Of a stretch of 64,000 nucleotides of DNA, positions 32,840-41,857 are shown piece after piece (the first letter of the stretch is position 1; each line of letters begins with the position of its first letter). The notes under the pieces were generated by a model. It did no database searches, was not told the origin of the DNA, and was given only the letters and a program-made list of their open reading frames with translations. Origin of the DNA: Blastopirellula marina (lineage in GTDB: Bacteria; Planctomycetota; Planctomycetia; Pirellulales; Pirellulaceae); the NCBI RefSeq assembly GCF_002967765.1, contig NZ_PUHY01000014.1, forward strand, positions 1 through 64,000, read 5' to 3'. A program made the position numbers and the translations under genes.

Positions 32840-35101
32840 CTATACCACTGTTAGGTCGGGGTCCAGTAAAAGATTGTCATCCAGGGAAATTCCGAGGTGT
32901 TTGTGGTAGCGGGTAGAGTCGATGAGAATAGGGTACTGGTCGTGGACCAACTCGATCCATTGGTTCGCCTTGAAGCGATCCCAGTGAAACTGGTGGATCT
33001 GGACTGCGTAACGCTGCAAGGCTCGACGGACTTCAAGGCTTGGCAGCAGAGACTTTCGTAGTTGCCTTACAAGCCATTCCCCTTTTCTCCGCCACGGAAC
33101 GATCACCGGCTTCGTCGCCTGCGGGATCATCTGAAACCGTTCCGCAGCCTGACGGAAATCCGCCATCGGTGCCTTTTTAAGGTCCATGTCAAAACAGTCC
33201 AACACCATACGCTTATCCCACTGCGATTTCTTCTCCCAATAATGCATCCGGAAATACTGCTCCAAAGCTTCGAGGCTGAGGATATCATCGTACATTGGAA
33301 TCAATTCCTTAGCCGTCTCGGCAGTTTGCCGAAAGTGCCCCAGTGGCGGAGGTTGTTCCGCGTTGAATACGATAACTTCACCCGAATTCAGCCGTCCTTC
33401 GCGATTACAACGTCCGGCAGCTTGGGCAATTGAGTCGAAGCCGGCGATGGCTCGGTAAACAACTGGGAAATCGATGTCGACGCCTGCCTCGATCAACTGT
33501 GTACTGACGAGCCGGCACGATTTCTTATCTTTCAAACGCTGACGGATCTTGTCGATAATACGGCTGCGATGGGCCGGGCACATTCGCGCACTGAGGTGAA
33601 AGTCGACGCCGTGTTCCCTCAGTTGTTGAAAGATTTCCGCTGCATGACGCGTTGTGTTGACAATACAAAGTGCCTGTTGGCGTGAGGCGAACTGTGCCAC
33701 AAGGTCGTTATCCGGTAAGGAACCGACATACCGAACGTTTACCCTTCTAAGAGCGTTATAAAGCTGAGACGGATCAGGAATGATTTCACGCACTTGCTCC
33801 CGCGGTATTCCGATTTTAAAGGACTCATTCGCTTGAATCGCAGGCTGCGTTGCCGTGCAAAGAACGATAGTGCAGTGATAGTTGCGGACTAGTTCTCGGA
33901 GAGCCTGTAGGCATGGTTCCAGAAGTTCGACTGGCAAAGTCTGTGCTTCGTCCAAAATAATAACGCTACGAGCGATTCGATGCAGTTTGCGACAGCGAGA
34001 GGTGCGAGAGGCAAAGAGGCTTTCCAAGAGTTGCACATTTGTCGTAATGATTAGAGGTGCGTCCCAGTTTTCGCTGCTGAGTCGATTCCAGGTCGTGTCT
34101 TGCTCTGGATCAAGATTACTGTGATGCTCGACCAGCCCCGTCTCTGCCAACTCTTGAAAGACGTCGCGAAATACGTCGGCATTTTGCTCGACGATGCTGG
34201 TGAACGGAATGGAATAAATCACGCGCTCGTGGTTGTGCTCTACCGCATGACGTAAAGCGAACGAAAGGGACGAAAGTGTTTTGCCACCGCCGGTAGGCAC
34301 CGTTAGGGAGAAAAACCCTGGGGGAAGACTCGCAGCGTTCTGACATTGAGCGAGTATTTCGCCCCGGATCATATTGACCTGCGTCAATTCACATTGTTTG
34401 CGTCGAACGGCGATAAACTCCTCAAGCTTCTGATTTAGCCGCGCAAGACCGGGTCTTTGTCGCTGACGCTCATCGGAACGTCGCTGATCCATGAAAATCT
34501 CTGTCGCAACGAAGTCCGCATCGACTAAGCAGGAAAAAAGCATGCGAGTGAAAAAGGCCATCTGAAAGCCGCACTCTTTTTTGCTGTTGGCTGGCCGAAT
34601 GGCAGGCATCGCAGGCTCGGGGAGGCTTAGAACTTGCTGGCTCGCCTGTGCCAATGCAGCTGCCGTTTCCGGTTTCTTGGCATTCAGTCGCCGATAAAGA
34701 CTGGCGTCGCTTTCTGTATTCCAATCGGGCAAGCCAGCATGATGCCCAGCAATGCAATAAGCCAAGATTCGGCCCACGGCTGGGTTGTCATTCTTAAATC
34801 GTCGTGCTGCGTAGAGTGCTCCCGCCGTGGAATGATCCACTCGTCCCGGCAGGTTTTCGAGATGCGCCTCGAAGCCATTCTGTTGACGCAAATATGCTTG
34901 GAATTGAGGAGCAAACTTACCGAGATCATGCCACCATCCGAGCAGACATCCCCAATCGCGTGCACCAAGACGCTCTGCAAACGCCGCGGTTCCTGGAAAA
35001 ATGTCGTTTCCCTCAGCGACCAATTTAAGGTGGTCCAAAAGGGGTTCCCATTCGTCCGGCCCATGTCCCTGGGTGTGAGCAAAGTGCATTATTGTCTTCA
35101 A
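32840..35101 (-). CDS. cas3: CRISPR-associated nuclease-helicase Cas3
   Basis: 753 residues with both expected domains. HD nuclease: HDLGKF at 58-63, VDHSTAG (H90), AGHHAGL (H120-H121). DExD/H helicase: Walker A TVPTGGGKT at 267-275, DEAQ at 384-387, SATQPxI-type motif III written CTATQPAIQ, and motif VI QAAGRCNREGR. It unwinds and degrades target DNA after recruitment by Cascade. It is the first gene of the cas operon. The active-site residues look intact, so interference should be functional. Confidence 0.97.
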   Translation of the reverse strand: MKTIMHFAHTQGHGPDEWEPLLDHLKLVAEGNDIFPGTAAFAERLGARDWGCLLGWWHDLGKFAPQFQAYLRQQNGFEAHLENLPGRVDHSTAGALYAARRFKNDNPAVGRILAYCIAGHHAGLPDWNTESDASLYRRLNAKKPETAAALAQASQQVLSLPEPAMPAIRPANSKKECGFQMAFFTRMLFSCLVDADFVATEIFMDQRRSDERQRQRPGLARLNQKLEEFIAVRRKQCELTQVNMIRGEILAQCQNAASLPPGFFSLTVPTGGGKTLSSLSFALRHAVEHNHERVIYSIPFTSIVEQNADVFRDVFQELAETGLVEHHSNLDPEQDTTWNRLSSENWDAPLIITTNVQLLESLFASRTSRCRKLHRIARSVIILDEAQTLPVELLEPCLQALRELVRNYHCTIVLCTATQPAIQANESFKIGIPREQVREIIPDPSQLYNALRRVNVRYVGSLPDNDLVAQFASRQQALCIVNTTRHAAEIFQQLREHGVDFHLSARMCPAHRSRIIDKIRQRLKDKKSCRLVSTQLIEAGVDIDFPVVYRAIAGFDSIAQAAGRCNREGRLNSGEVIVFNAEQPPPLGHFRQTAETAKELIPMYDDILSLEALEQYFRMHYWEKKSQWDKRMVLDCFDMDLKKAPMADFRQAAERFQMIPQATKPVIVPWRRKGEWLVRQLRKSLLPSLEVRRALQRYAVQIHQFHWDRFKANQWIELVHDQYPILIDSTRYHKHLGISLDDNLLLDPDLTVV

Positions 35102-35437
35102 ATTCAGCGGTTAAACAGATGAAATACTTGAGTTCTATCGAAATCTCATGATCGGATTTTGGTTTTTAAGGTAAGAGGAAAGCTCTGTAGTACGGAGTTA
35201 GTGTTGAGTCAGAGATTGACACCTTTGGTCATCGTAAGTTAAGGCATTTAAAAGATTTGATGGTCTGGACGCTTCGATGGATAAATGAAACAAGTAGAAG
35301 TGGTGGCACCTCAAGTCTCATCATCAAGAATGTTGAGAAACTAGCTCTAGTATCGAGAGTGCGAGCGAGGTCCAGCGGCTTTCTTTGACTTCGATTTTTC
35401 CAAATTACTCCTGATTCAAAGTTGAGTCCGCTATCAA
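35102..35437. other. Upstream region of the cas operon
   Basis: 336 bp between cas3 and the hsdM fragment. It should contain the cas operon promoter (minus strand). It is AT-richer than its surroundings. I see no strong palindrome or coding frame. Confidence 0.4.
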
Positions 35438-35608
35438 CTAATTCTGAAAGTGGGTCGGAGTTCTCTTGGCCGTATGAATCTCATCCAACCGCCGAGCAAA
35501 CAGCAGATAGGTAACCTGCTCGATCACGGTCAGCCCATGCGAGATCCCGCCTGACCAAAAGGCATTCCAGATCTTGTCGACTTGCGATTTAACGGTCCCT
35601 GTGATCAT
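35438..35608 (-). pseudogene. Truncated type I restriction methylase HsdM (N-terminal fragment)
   Basis: A 56-codon ORF from the ATG at 35608. It begins [19 protein letters not shown] and continues with [19 protein letters not shown], the N-terminal helical domain of type I modification methylases (HsdM_N). After the conserved RRLDE the sequence departs and stops at 35438, so the whole SAM-binding domain with its NPPF motif is absent. It is the stub left by deletion of an R-M locus; cas3 now lies downstream. No hsdR or hsdS is present in the window. Its own Shine-Dalgarno (AGGAAG, about 12 nt upstream) is weak. Confidence 0.75.
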
Positions 35609-35726
35609 CCGGTGAGGGGCTTCCTAAGCAGGTAGGGAAATGGCAAACCCGCCATTCTAGCTGGGGGAGGGGGAAAGTCGCAGCTATCAGCGGGAGTTCC
35701 GGTTAGGGCAAGTTTGTGGGGCAGGG

Positions 35727-35852
35727 CCGCCAGCTAAATTCCGGGGCGAATCGTGTCATAACACGAAAAACAGAGGTGAAATAGAGTCCGCGGAGCGGGA
35801 GATTAGCTGTTGGGATACCGCGCGCTAAATTTCGGCCCGTTTTGTGTCATAA
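35727..35852. repeat. Pair of 35-bp imperfect direct repeats
   Basis: Copies at 35727-35761 and 35818-35852 are identical at 27 of 35 positions and lie 91 bp apart start to start. Shared blocks are CCGC, GCTAAATT, CGG and GTGTCATAA. They lie just upstream of the hsdM fragment (minus strand) and just after the stop of the gene at 35870. They could be operators of the former R-M operon, recombinase arm sites, or remains of a duplication. Confidence 0.65.
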
Positions 35853-35869
35853 ATAATTGATGGAGTGAA

Positions 35870-37117
35870 TTAATTATCGGCACCAGGGGAAATTGCCGAA
35901 GGTGTGCGAGCTGAGACGTTCGAGGTTAGCTGGAATCCACGTTCTTCCCAGTGATCTCCGAGGCTTCTCTTAATCGCTCGGAAGTCTTTTTTGATCGAGT
36001 TCACGCCGGTATCCAGGGCACTGGCAAGCAACTCTTGGAGCTTGCCTCGATTGCGGGAGAAGATGTCCGGATGACGCTCGTGCAAAAGCCGCCAGCAGTG
36101 TTGAACCTGGAATCGCCGCGTGTACTGGTCGATGGCGGTTTTATTCCGCTTGCTGGAGTCGATGAGTTGGCGCCAATCAGCAAGATGCTGGGTATCTTCT
36201 TCGGCCGATAGAGCCCCAGTGATGAGGCTACGGAGTTCGTCTCGAGAGGGAATCGGGATGGTGTCAGGCAGGAAAAACATTCCCCCAGAAGATTGAATTT
36301 GGTGGAACATGGATTGGGGAATAAGGCCGCTCGCCAACGGGCCCAAAGGAATTGGGTAGGACGGGCCAGCGAGTCTGGCGAGTCGCCACCGGCTCAGAAA
36401 TGCCTGGAAGGTCGTCAAGGATTGCGGAAGCGGGGTGCCGCCCGTGTTTTGATTCATCCAATCGATTTCAAGCTGGGCTTGCCACGCCTGGGCGTCGAAG
36501 TGGTTCGCTTCAATTTCAACGCCATGATCGACCAGCAAGCTGTCCAATTCTTCTAGGAATTGTGGATTGGACATGAGCCACCCTTGATAGCCGCGGAGTG
36601 CCTGAACGAAGGGACGTTTGACGCTTTCGTTTCGAATACGGGCTGCGTTGTCGAGTGCTGCTGCGTTTGGAGTCGCCTGATCGGGTTGTTCGTCGGGGTC
36701 ATTTTCCTGACTGCGGAAGCTCACAGGCGAATCGATCTGGACGTAGGGATCTTTGTACGGGTGACCGTTGTAGACGGCGACGTGGTTGGTCTCGGCCGCC
36801 CATTGTGAGAGTTTCTGTTCTACGTCGGCCATTTCGGGGGCGACTTTGTCCGAAAACTCTTCGCCTTCTAGGGCTCGGCACATCCAATTTGGCAAGGTGT
36901 AGAAGTAGCGGTTTCTGACAAATTCGTGCTCGAAGTCGGGCATGTTCTCATCGGTCGATGGTACAGACCCGAAAGTGGGGACTTCTGGGGTGGCTTGGAT
37001 CTGGTCGGCTTTGTCGGACAGCGTGTTTTCAGACAGGTTGTGCCGCCAGATTTTTTCCGTTCCTGCCGGAGGGCTGGACTGAGCTTTCGGCTGGGTGTTC
37101 TTTTTCTTGGATGTCAT
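35870..37117 (-). CDS. Conserved-looking hypothetical protein beside the integrase
   Basis: 415 residues, no signal peptide or membrane segment. The first 60 residues are polar and likely disordered (MTSKKKNTQPKAQSS). The rest is rich in Trp, Gln and aromatic helices (RNRYFYTLPNWMCRALEG, FVQALRGYQGWLMSNPQFLEEL, FLSRWRLARLAGPSYP, RRFQVQHCWRLLHERHP). I do not recognise the family. It is divergent from the excisionase-like gene across a 140-bp promoter region, so it probably belongs to the integrative element. The ATG at 37117 is preferred over a GTG at 37159, which adds only a low-complexity tail. Confidence 0.7.
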   Translation of the reverse strand: MTSKKKNTQPKAQSSPPAGTEKIWRHNLSENTLSDKADQIQATPEVPTFGSVPSTDENMPDFEHEFVRNRYFYTLPNWMCRALEGEEFSDKVAPEMADVEQKLSQWAAETNHVAVYNGHPYKDPYVQIDSPVSFRSQENDPDEQPDQATPNAAALDNAARIRNESVKRPFVQALRGYQGWLMSNPQFLEELDSLLVDHGVEIEANHFDAQAWQAQLEIDWMNQNTGGTPLPQSLTTFQAFLSRWRLARLAGPSYPIPLGPLASGLIPQSMFHQIQSSGGMFFLPDTIPIPSRDELRSLITGALSAEEDTQHLADWRQLIDSSKRNKTAIDQYTRRFQVQHCWRLLHERHPDIFSRNRGKLQELLASALDTGVNSIKKDFRAIKRSLGDHWEERGFQLTSNVSARTPSAISPGADN

Positions 37118-37259
37118 CAAAGACTCTGGGGTCACAGTGGTGGACGTCGCCGCAATCACCGAGATTCAACGACCGCAAACAGGGTCAGTCAGCTTCCAAG
37201 CTCACTGATCTATTTTCCAGTTCTCCTTTGTAGATGATGGTGACAACGGAAGACAACAG

Positions 37260-37541
37260 ATGAGTTTCCAGCCAGTTTCACAAAGTGAGATTCGAATGAA
37301 ATCGAGCAAATATCTGTCCGCCAGCGAGCTTGCCAAAGTGGCTGGCATTTCGGTGGCGACGGTCTGGCGGCTTAAAGGCGAAGGCAAGATTGGCTTTCTT
37401 CAGCCAGGGGGACGCGGTTCGCGTGTGCTCTTTAAGAACGACGCACTCGAGCACCCGCCGAATTCCACGACGCCGGGCCAAGAACCGGTGGCAGCCCCAA
37501 AGCGGCCTGGGCCTAAGGCCGGGTTTAAGCGAAAGAAATAG
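37260..37541 (+). CDS. Excisionase-like helix-turn-helix protein
   Basis: 93 residues. Residues 17-60 form a MerR/AlpA-type winged HTH: YLSASELAKVAGISVATVWRLKGEGKIGFLQPGG, followed by SRVLFKNDALEHP. The C-terminus is basic (KRPGPKAGFKRKK). Small proteins of this kind beside tyrosine recombinases act as recombination directionality factors or regulators. It lies 23 bp before the integrase start. GGAAG stands about 8 nt before the ATG. Confidence 0.8.
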   Translation: MSFQPVSQSEIRMKSSKYLSASELAKVAGISVATVWRLKGEGKIGFLQPGGRGSRVLFKNDALEHPPNSTTPGQEPVAAPKRPGPKAGFKRKK

Positions 37542-37564
37542 CATATTGAGAAAGGTAGGTGCGA

Positions 37565-38779
37565 ATGCCGAAACCGACGAAAAATCCGAAGATCAAGAAG
37601 GACTTCTTCGAGTGGAGTATCAATGAACGGAACGACGGCTGTCTCCAAGCAACGACGTATGTCGCAGGAGTTGGCCGAATTCGGCGATCGTTGGGGACCA
37701 AGGACTGGGACGAGGCGCTGGAGGCCCTGACGGAACTGGATCGGCACGAGGCCGAAGAGCATGGACTCGCCCCGAAGTTCGAGGGACGCAATCGTTCAGG
37801 GGAAGTGACCATAGAAGACGGATGGCAGGCCTTTCTCGATGATCGTGATCGCGGACAAGTGCAGGGGGGCGTCTCGCCGACAACCTTGAAGCGATACCGA
37901 GCCGTGCGGGCTCACCACGTAGCCTTCGCGAAGAAGAAGGGGATCACCGAGTGGCAGCAGTTCGGCAAGCAAGAGTTCGTGGCTTTTGGGAAGGAACGGG
38001 AGAAGGTTGCCGGGCCTCGGACCGTGTTCTTCGAGCTGAATCTGGTTAAGGGCGTTAACCTTTGGCTGGTTCACGAAGAAATGTTGCCAGAGCAGTTGCG
38101 ACTACGTGTTAAATTGCCGAAACCAAAAGGCACCAGCACGTACTGTTATCGTCAGCAAGAGATCTCCGCCATGGTGCGCCATTGTGAGGCTGCCCAGGAA
38201 TTGGAGTGGTTGCGGTTGGTCATCCTTGGGCTCACCTATACTGGAATGCGAATTGGAGAGTTGGCGTCCCTACGCTGGTCGGACATCGACTTTGACACGA
38301 ATCATATTCATGTCGTTGACGAGCGATCACGAAGTCGAAAGAAGAACACGGGGCCTGTGCGGACGACCAAGGGAAAGCGTTCCCGAGTCATTCCCATGCA
38401 CCCTGAGCTTAAAGAGGTTCTTCGGCCACTCCGGGAGCAAGCGGGTGGATACGTGTTTAAGGCACAAAAGGGGGGACAGCTGCGGCCGCGTGTGGTCCTC
38501 GAAGTTTTCATTCGAGAAGTCATCACGCCGCTCTCAAGCACGTTTCCCACGCCTGAAAACGAAATCGGATTCCAGGACGGGCGTCTGCACTCGTTCCGAC
38601 ACGCCTTTTGTTCCCACGCATTGAGTGGTGGAGCAAGCGTCGGCGAAGTCCAGGACTGGCTTGGTCATGCCGACAGCAAGATGGTCGAGCACTACCGACA
38701 CCTTCGAGATGACCAAGCGCAGCAGCGAATGAGTTCACTCTCGTTTACGGCCGATGACACCGTGTCTGCGGCCAGTTAA
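37565..38779 (+). CDS. Tyrosine recombinase (phage-type integrase)
   Basis: 404 residues. The N-terminal SAM-like core-binding domain (about 85-185) is followed by the catalytic domain. Counting from the ATG used here, the catalytic set is R229 (TGMRIGELASLRW), K269 or K271 (TTKGKRSR), H342 and R345 (HSFRH), H368 (LGHAD) and Y377 (HYRHL), so it should be active. AAAGGTAGG stands directly upstream of the ATG at 37565; a GTG at 37559 lies inside that site. The gene ends 212 bp before tRNA-Ser and points to it, the usual arrangement for an element that integrates into a tRNA gene. Confidence 0.92.
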   Translation: MPKPTKNPKIKKDFFEWSINERNDGCLQATTYVAGVGRIRRSLGTKDWDEALEALTELDRHEAEEHGLAPKFEGRNRSGEVTIEDGWQAFLDDRDRGQVQGGVSPTTLKRYRAVRAHHVAFAKKKGITEWQQFGKQEFVAFGKEREKVAGPRTVFFELNLVKGVNLWLVHEEMLPEQLRLRVKLPKPKGTSTYCYRQQEISAMVRHCEAAQELEWLRLVILGLTYTGMRIGELASLRWSDIDFDTNHIHVVDERSRSRKKNTGPVRTTKGKRSRVIPMHPELKEVLRPLREQAGGYVFKAQKGGQLRPRVVLEVFIREVITPLSSTFPTPENEIGFQDGRLHSFRHAFCSHALSGGASVGEVQDWLGHADSKMVEHYRHLRDDQAQQRMSSLSFTADDTVSAAS

Positions 38780-38900
38780 TTTGAGCTTGTCCATGACCGC
38801 GTCGCGGTGGTGAGAGAGAGGGAAGTGCCGTATGAGCTAAGGGAAGCGAGTCAGCCTTTACTTGTGTGATCGCTTCTTTAGATAGAGCCCTGAATGACAC

Positions 38901-38931
38901 AATGAATGCCACAGTTGATGTGGCATTCATT
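38901..38931. repeat. Perfect 12-bp hairpin between integrase and tRNA-Ser
   Basis: AATGAATGCCAC (38901-38912) and GTGGCATTCATT (38920-38931) form a perfect inverted repeat around a 7-nt loop. GACAC stands directly on both sides (38896-38900 and 38932-38936). No T run follows, so a simple terminator is unlikely. The position between int and the presumed attachment site fits a recombinase or excisionase binding site. Confidence 0.6.
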
Positions 38932-38985
38932 GACACACTTCAGTAAGTCATTGTCAGATAACGACTTGCATTGCCCCGAAAAAGG

Positions 38986-39079
<94 letters not shown>

Positions 39080-39304
39080 TGAGGAAAGCGAAAGTCTACA
39101 CGCTTTTGCTGTTGTCCTCAACGGGACCTCCTTCGCTTTTTCCAACTATGGCCTATGGTTAGGCTAAAATCAGTCTTGTCGCATCGCTTCTGAAAGCGGG
39201 CGACTGGCAAAATCGGATTAACTGGTATCGAAACCGCCTGGAATTGGCCTCTCCCGAAGGGGGGAAGGCTGCATTTGCCGCCGAACTTACGCGAGTTGAA
39301 CGAC

Positions 39305-40873
39305 ATGTGGATGCGAATTGGGACAATTGTGGGGCTCGTTGGGTTCGCAGCTGGAAATATGGCAGTGGCTGGCGAATTGTCGCTTTCCGCGGCGATCGAG
39401 ACCATTAAGAAGGAAGACACCAAAAAGCATGTCGATGTCTTGGCCGACGATAGCTTTGAAGGTCGAGCCGCCGGCAGTCGGGGCGGCCGTGCCGCCGGTA
39501 ATTATCTGCAACAGCTGTTCTCCAAGTATGGTTTGAAACCTGCAGGCGATGGTGGCACCTACTTTCAATTGTTCCACGGCGGATCGCGTAACATCTTGGG
39601 CCTGTTGCCGGGGAAAGATAGCGATGGCAGTGGAAGCCTAATTGTGGTGGGGGCTCATTACGACCACGTCGGCTACGGCAATCGAGCTAACAGCTTCGGT
39701 CCGTTTGGCTATGTGCATAACGGTGCCGACGACAATGCCAGCGGTACGGCGGCTTTGCTAGAAGTAGTTCAAGCACTAACCGAACTGAAAGAACAGCCGG
39801 AGCGATCCATTCTGTTTGCTCTCTGGGATGGCGAAGAAGCTGGGCTGCTGGGATCCAAATATTGGGTGGAGCATCCAACGGTCGATCTAAACCGAATCAA
39901 GCTCTACCTCAATCTAGACATGGTAGGCCGTTTGCGCCCGCAAGGAGTCGAGGTGATTGGTACTCGTACGATGCCTGGGCTACGGCAAGTGATTGCACGA
40001 GCGAACGCAGCGAGTGACTTGAAACTCGACTTCCGCTGGGAAATGACCGACAACAGCGATCACTATACATTTTATTCGCGTTCGATCCCTACACTGATGT
40101 ACCACACTGGATTACATGACGAATACCATCGCCCTCAGGATGATGCCCATCTGATCAACAACGAAGGAATTGAACGGGTTGCCCGACTTACGGCGCGAAC
40201 CGTATGGGAAGCAGCAAACCAAGAGACGCTACCTCCGTTCCGAACGCAATGTCGCTCAGAATCAGAATCTGCCCGTGGTCGCTATGAAGTGCCCCGAGTC
40301 GTTAATCGCTCGCGGCTGGGTATTCGCTGGAATCGTGAACAACAAGATAAGGAAGGTGAATTACTCGTATCGGCGGTTACTCCTGGCGGTCCGGCAGAGC
40401 AGGGAGGCCTACAGGCGGGCGATCGGATTACGAAGTTTGCAGGCATTCCGTTCACTACCGAGCAAGATTTCCTGGCACAAGTTCAAGCTGCACCGAGCGA
40501 CGTTGCGTTGGAAGTGGCACGTGATGGTGAGGAGGAACCCGTTGCTTTGGAGGTCAAACTCAACCTGACTCCAGCGCCAGTCGGGATCGCATGGACCAGC
40601 GAATCGGCAGAGCCGGGGGCGGTCATGTTGACTAGTGTCACACCAGGATCCGTGGCCGGATTAGCGGGCCTGAAACCGCTGGACCGCATTTACGAGGTCA
40701 ACGGACGACAAGTCGAAGGGCTCACGCAGTTCAAAGATATGATCACCGAGTTTGCAAGTCCGACCAAGCTATTGGTTGATCGAGAAGGGCACATCCTTGA
40801 GATCGAATTGCCGCTGGACACCATCCGTCCGTTGCTTAAGAAGGACAAGCCTGAGGAAGAACCCAAGCAGTAA
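39305..40873 (+). CDS. Exported M28-family zinc aminopeptidase with two PDZ domains
   Basis: 522 residues, signal peptide 1-22 (IGTIVGLVGFAAGNMAVAGE). The peptidase_M28 domain spans about 85-300 with metal ligands in GAHYDHVG, NGADDNASG, WDGEEAGLLG, LNLDMVGR and HDEYHRPQDD. A PDZ domain follows at about 335-425 (VTPGGPAEQGGLQAGDRI) and a second at about 425-515 (VTPGSVAGLAGLKPLDRIYEV). The PDZ pair probably binds C-terminal tails of substrates or partners. The ATG at 39305 gives a normal signal peptide; a TTG at 39275 preceded by GGGGAAGG is a possible alternative start adding ten residues. It is convergent with the AraC-type gene. Confidence 0.85.
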   Translation: MWMRIGTIVGLVGFAAGNMAVAGELSLSAAIETIKKEDTKKHVDVLADDSFEGRAAGSRGGRAAGNYLQQLFSKYGLKPAGDGGTYFQLFHGGSRNILGLLPGKDSDGSGSLIVVGAHYDHVGYGNRANSFGPFGYVHNGADDNASGTAALLEVVQALTELKEQPERSILFALWDGEEAGLLGSKYWVEHPTVDLNRIKLYLNLDMVGRLRPQGVEVIGTRTMPGLRQVIARANAASDLKLDFRWEMTDNSDHYTFYSRSIPTLMYHTGLHDEYHRPQDDAHLINNEGIERVARLTARTVWEAANQETLPPFRTQCRSESESARGRYEVPRVVNRSRLGIRWNREQQDKEGELLVSAVTPGGPAEQGGLQAGDRITKFAGIPFTTEQDFLAQVQAAPSDVALEVARDGEEEPVALEVKLNLTPAPVGIAWTSESAEPGAVMLTSVTPGSVAGLAGLKPLDRIYEVNGRQVEGLTQFKDMITEFASPTKLLVDREGHILEIELPLDTIRPLLKKDKPEEEPKQ

Positions 40874-40894
40874 CTCGTTGGTGTCGTCCGATCG

Positions 40895-41662
40895 TTACAA
40901 GCCTTCGCGAGTCATCTTGCGATATTTTAGCGGGGATAGTCCAGTGACGCGTTTAAACTGTTTGCAAAACGAGGGTTGATCGCTAAACCCACAATCCATG
41001 GCGACGGCGGCCACGTTTTTGTCGCTGTCTCGCAGAAGGACAGCCGCGGCTTCGACGCGTTGGCGAATGAGATATTGCGACGGCGTGATCTGAATCATGG
41101 AACGCATGATTCGTTCGAACTGGCTGACGGACAGGCCCGACTCTTCGGCCAATTGCTGGACACGTAGCGGTTTGGCGTACTCGTTTTGGATTTTCTTCAG
41201 TGCCACAGCGACCTTGCTGTACCGTTTCGCCTTCTGCGTAGGGGCGTGGAGATCGCGAGACATTCCGACGATTGCGATCACCTCGCCAGCGACATCTTTC
41301 GCCAATACCTTGCTGGTAATGAACCATCCTAAGGTACCATCGGGGTTCGTAATCATTTCGAGCTGATCGTGAAGATTTTGTCCGTTTGTCAGCAGTTGCT
41401 GATCCTGCTGTTGGTAGCCTATCGCTAAGGCTTTCGGATACAAGTCAAAGGCTGTCTTGCCGATAACGTTATCGCGATGAAGCTTCGGAACACTCCGCAG
41501 AAATGCGTTATTTACGCTGAGATAGCGACCTTGAAGGTCTTTGATACAAACATTCACTTCGTCCAATCGGGCAAACAACTCTTCCACTATTGCAAGTGAG
41601 GGAGCCTGTGCGAAAAGCTTCGCGAGATGTGCCTGCCACTCATTTTTGTATGAATTCGGCAT
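40895..41662 (-). CDS. PAS-domain AraC-family transcriptional regulator
   Basis: 255 residues. The N-terminal PAS domain (about 20-135; FARLDEVNVCIKDLQGRYLSVNNAFLR, IGKTAFDLYP) is followed by an AraC-type double helix-turn-helix (about 155-252; LRVQQLAEESGLSVSQFERIMRSMIQITPSQYLIRQRVEAAAVLL, VAMDCGFSDQPSFCKQFKRVTGLSPLKYRK). The PAS domain senses an unknown small molecule. The ATG at 41662 is preferred to an upstream TTG at 41689. It is divergent from the DUF1559-lipoprotein pair and may control it through the direct repeats at 41702. Confidence 0.88.
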   Translation of the reverse strand: MPNSYKNEWQAHLAKLFAQAPSLAIVEELFARLDEVNVCIKDLQGRYLSVNNAFLRSVPKLHRDNVIGKTAFDLYPKALAIGYQQQDQQLLTNGQNLHDQLEMITNPDGTLGWFITSKVLAKDVAGEVIAIVGMSRDLHAPTQKAKRYSKVAVALKKIQNEYAKPLRVQQLAEESGLSVSQFERIMRSMIQITPSQYLIRQRVEAAAVLLRDSDKNVAAVAMDCGFSDQPSFCKQFKRVTGLSPLKYRKMTREGL

Positions 41663-41701
41663 TGATGGTATGGATTGTGTCAAAGACAAATTATGGGAAC
41701 T

Positions 41702-41728
41702 TCAGGAAAATGAGTTGAAAGTCAGGAA
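41702..41728. promoter_or_regulatory. Direct repeats between AraC-type gene and DUF1559 gene (possible operator)
   Basis: TCAGGAA occurs at 41702-41708 and 41722-41728, 20 bp apart, so on one face of the helix at two turns. AraC-type regulators bind direct repeats at about this spacing. They are placed in the shared 195-bp divergent region. Suggestive only. Confidence 0.3.
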
Positions 41729-41857
41729 CATCCCTCTCCTACTTCCTGCGGAAAATAAATCCCTCAGTTGTGTCGCTCTTGGATATCGTCCTGCGGCGTC
41801 TGAACCTGTGTTCATCTGATTATTCGCCCATTCTTAATTTTAGGATTTACCTGTCTC

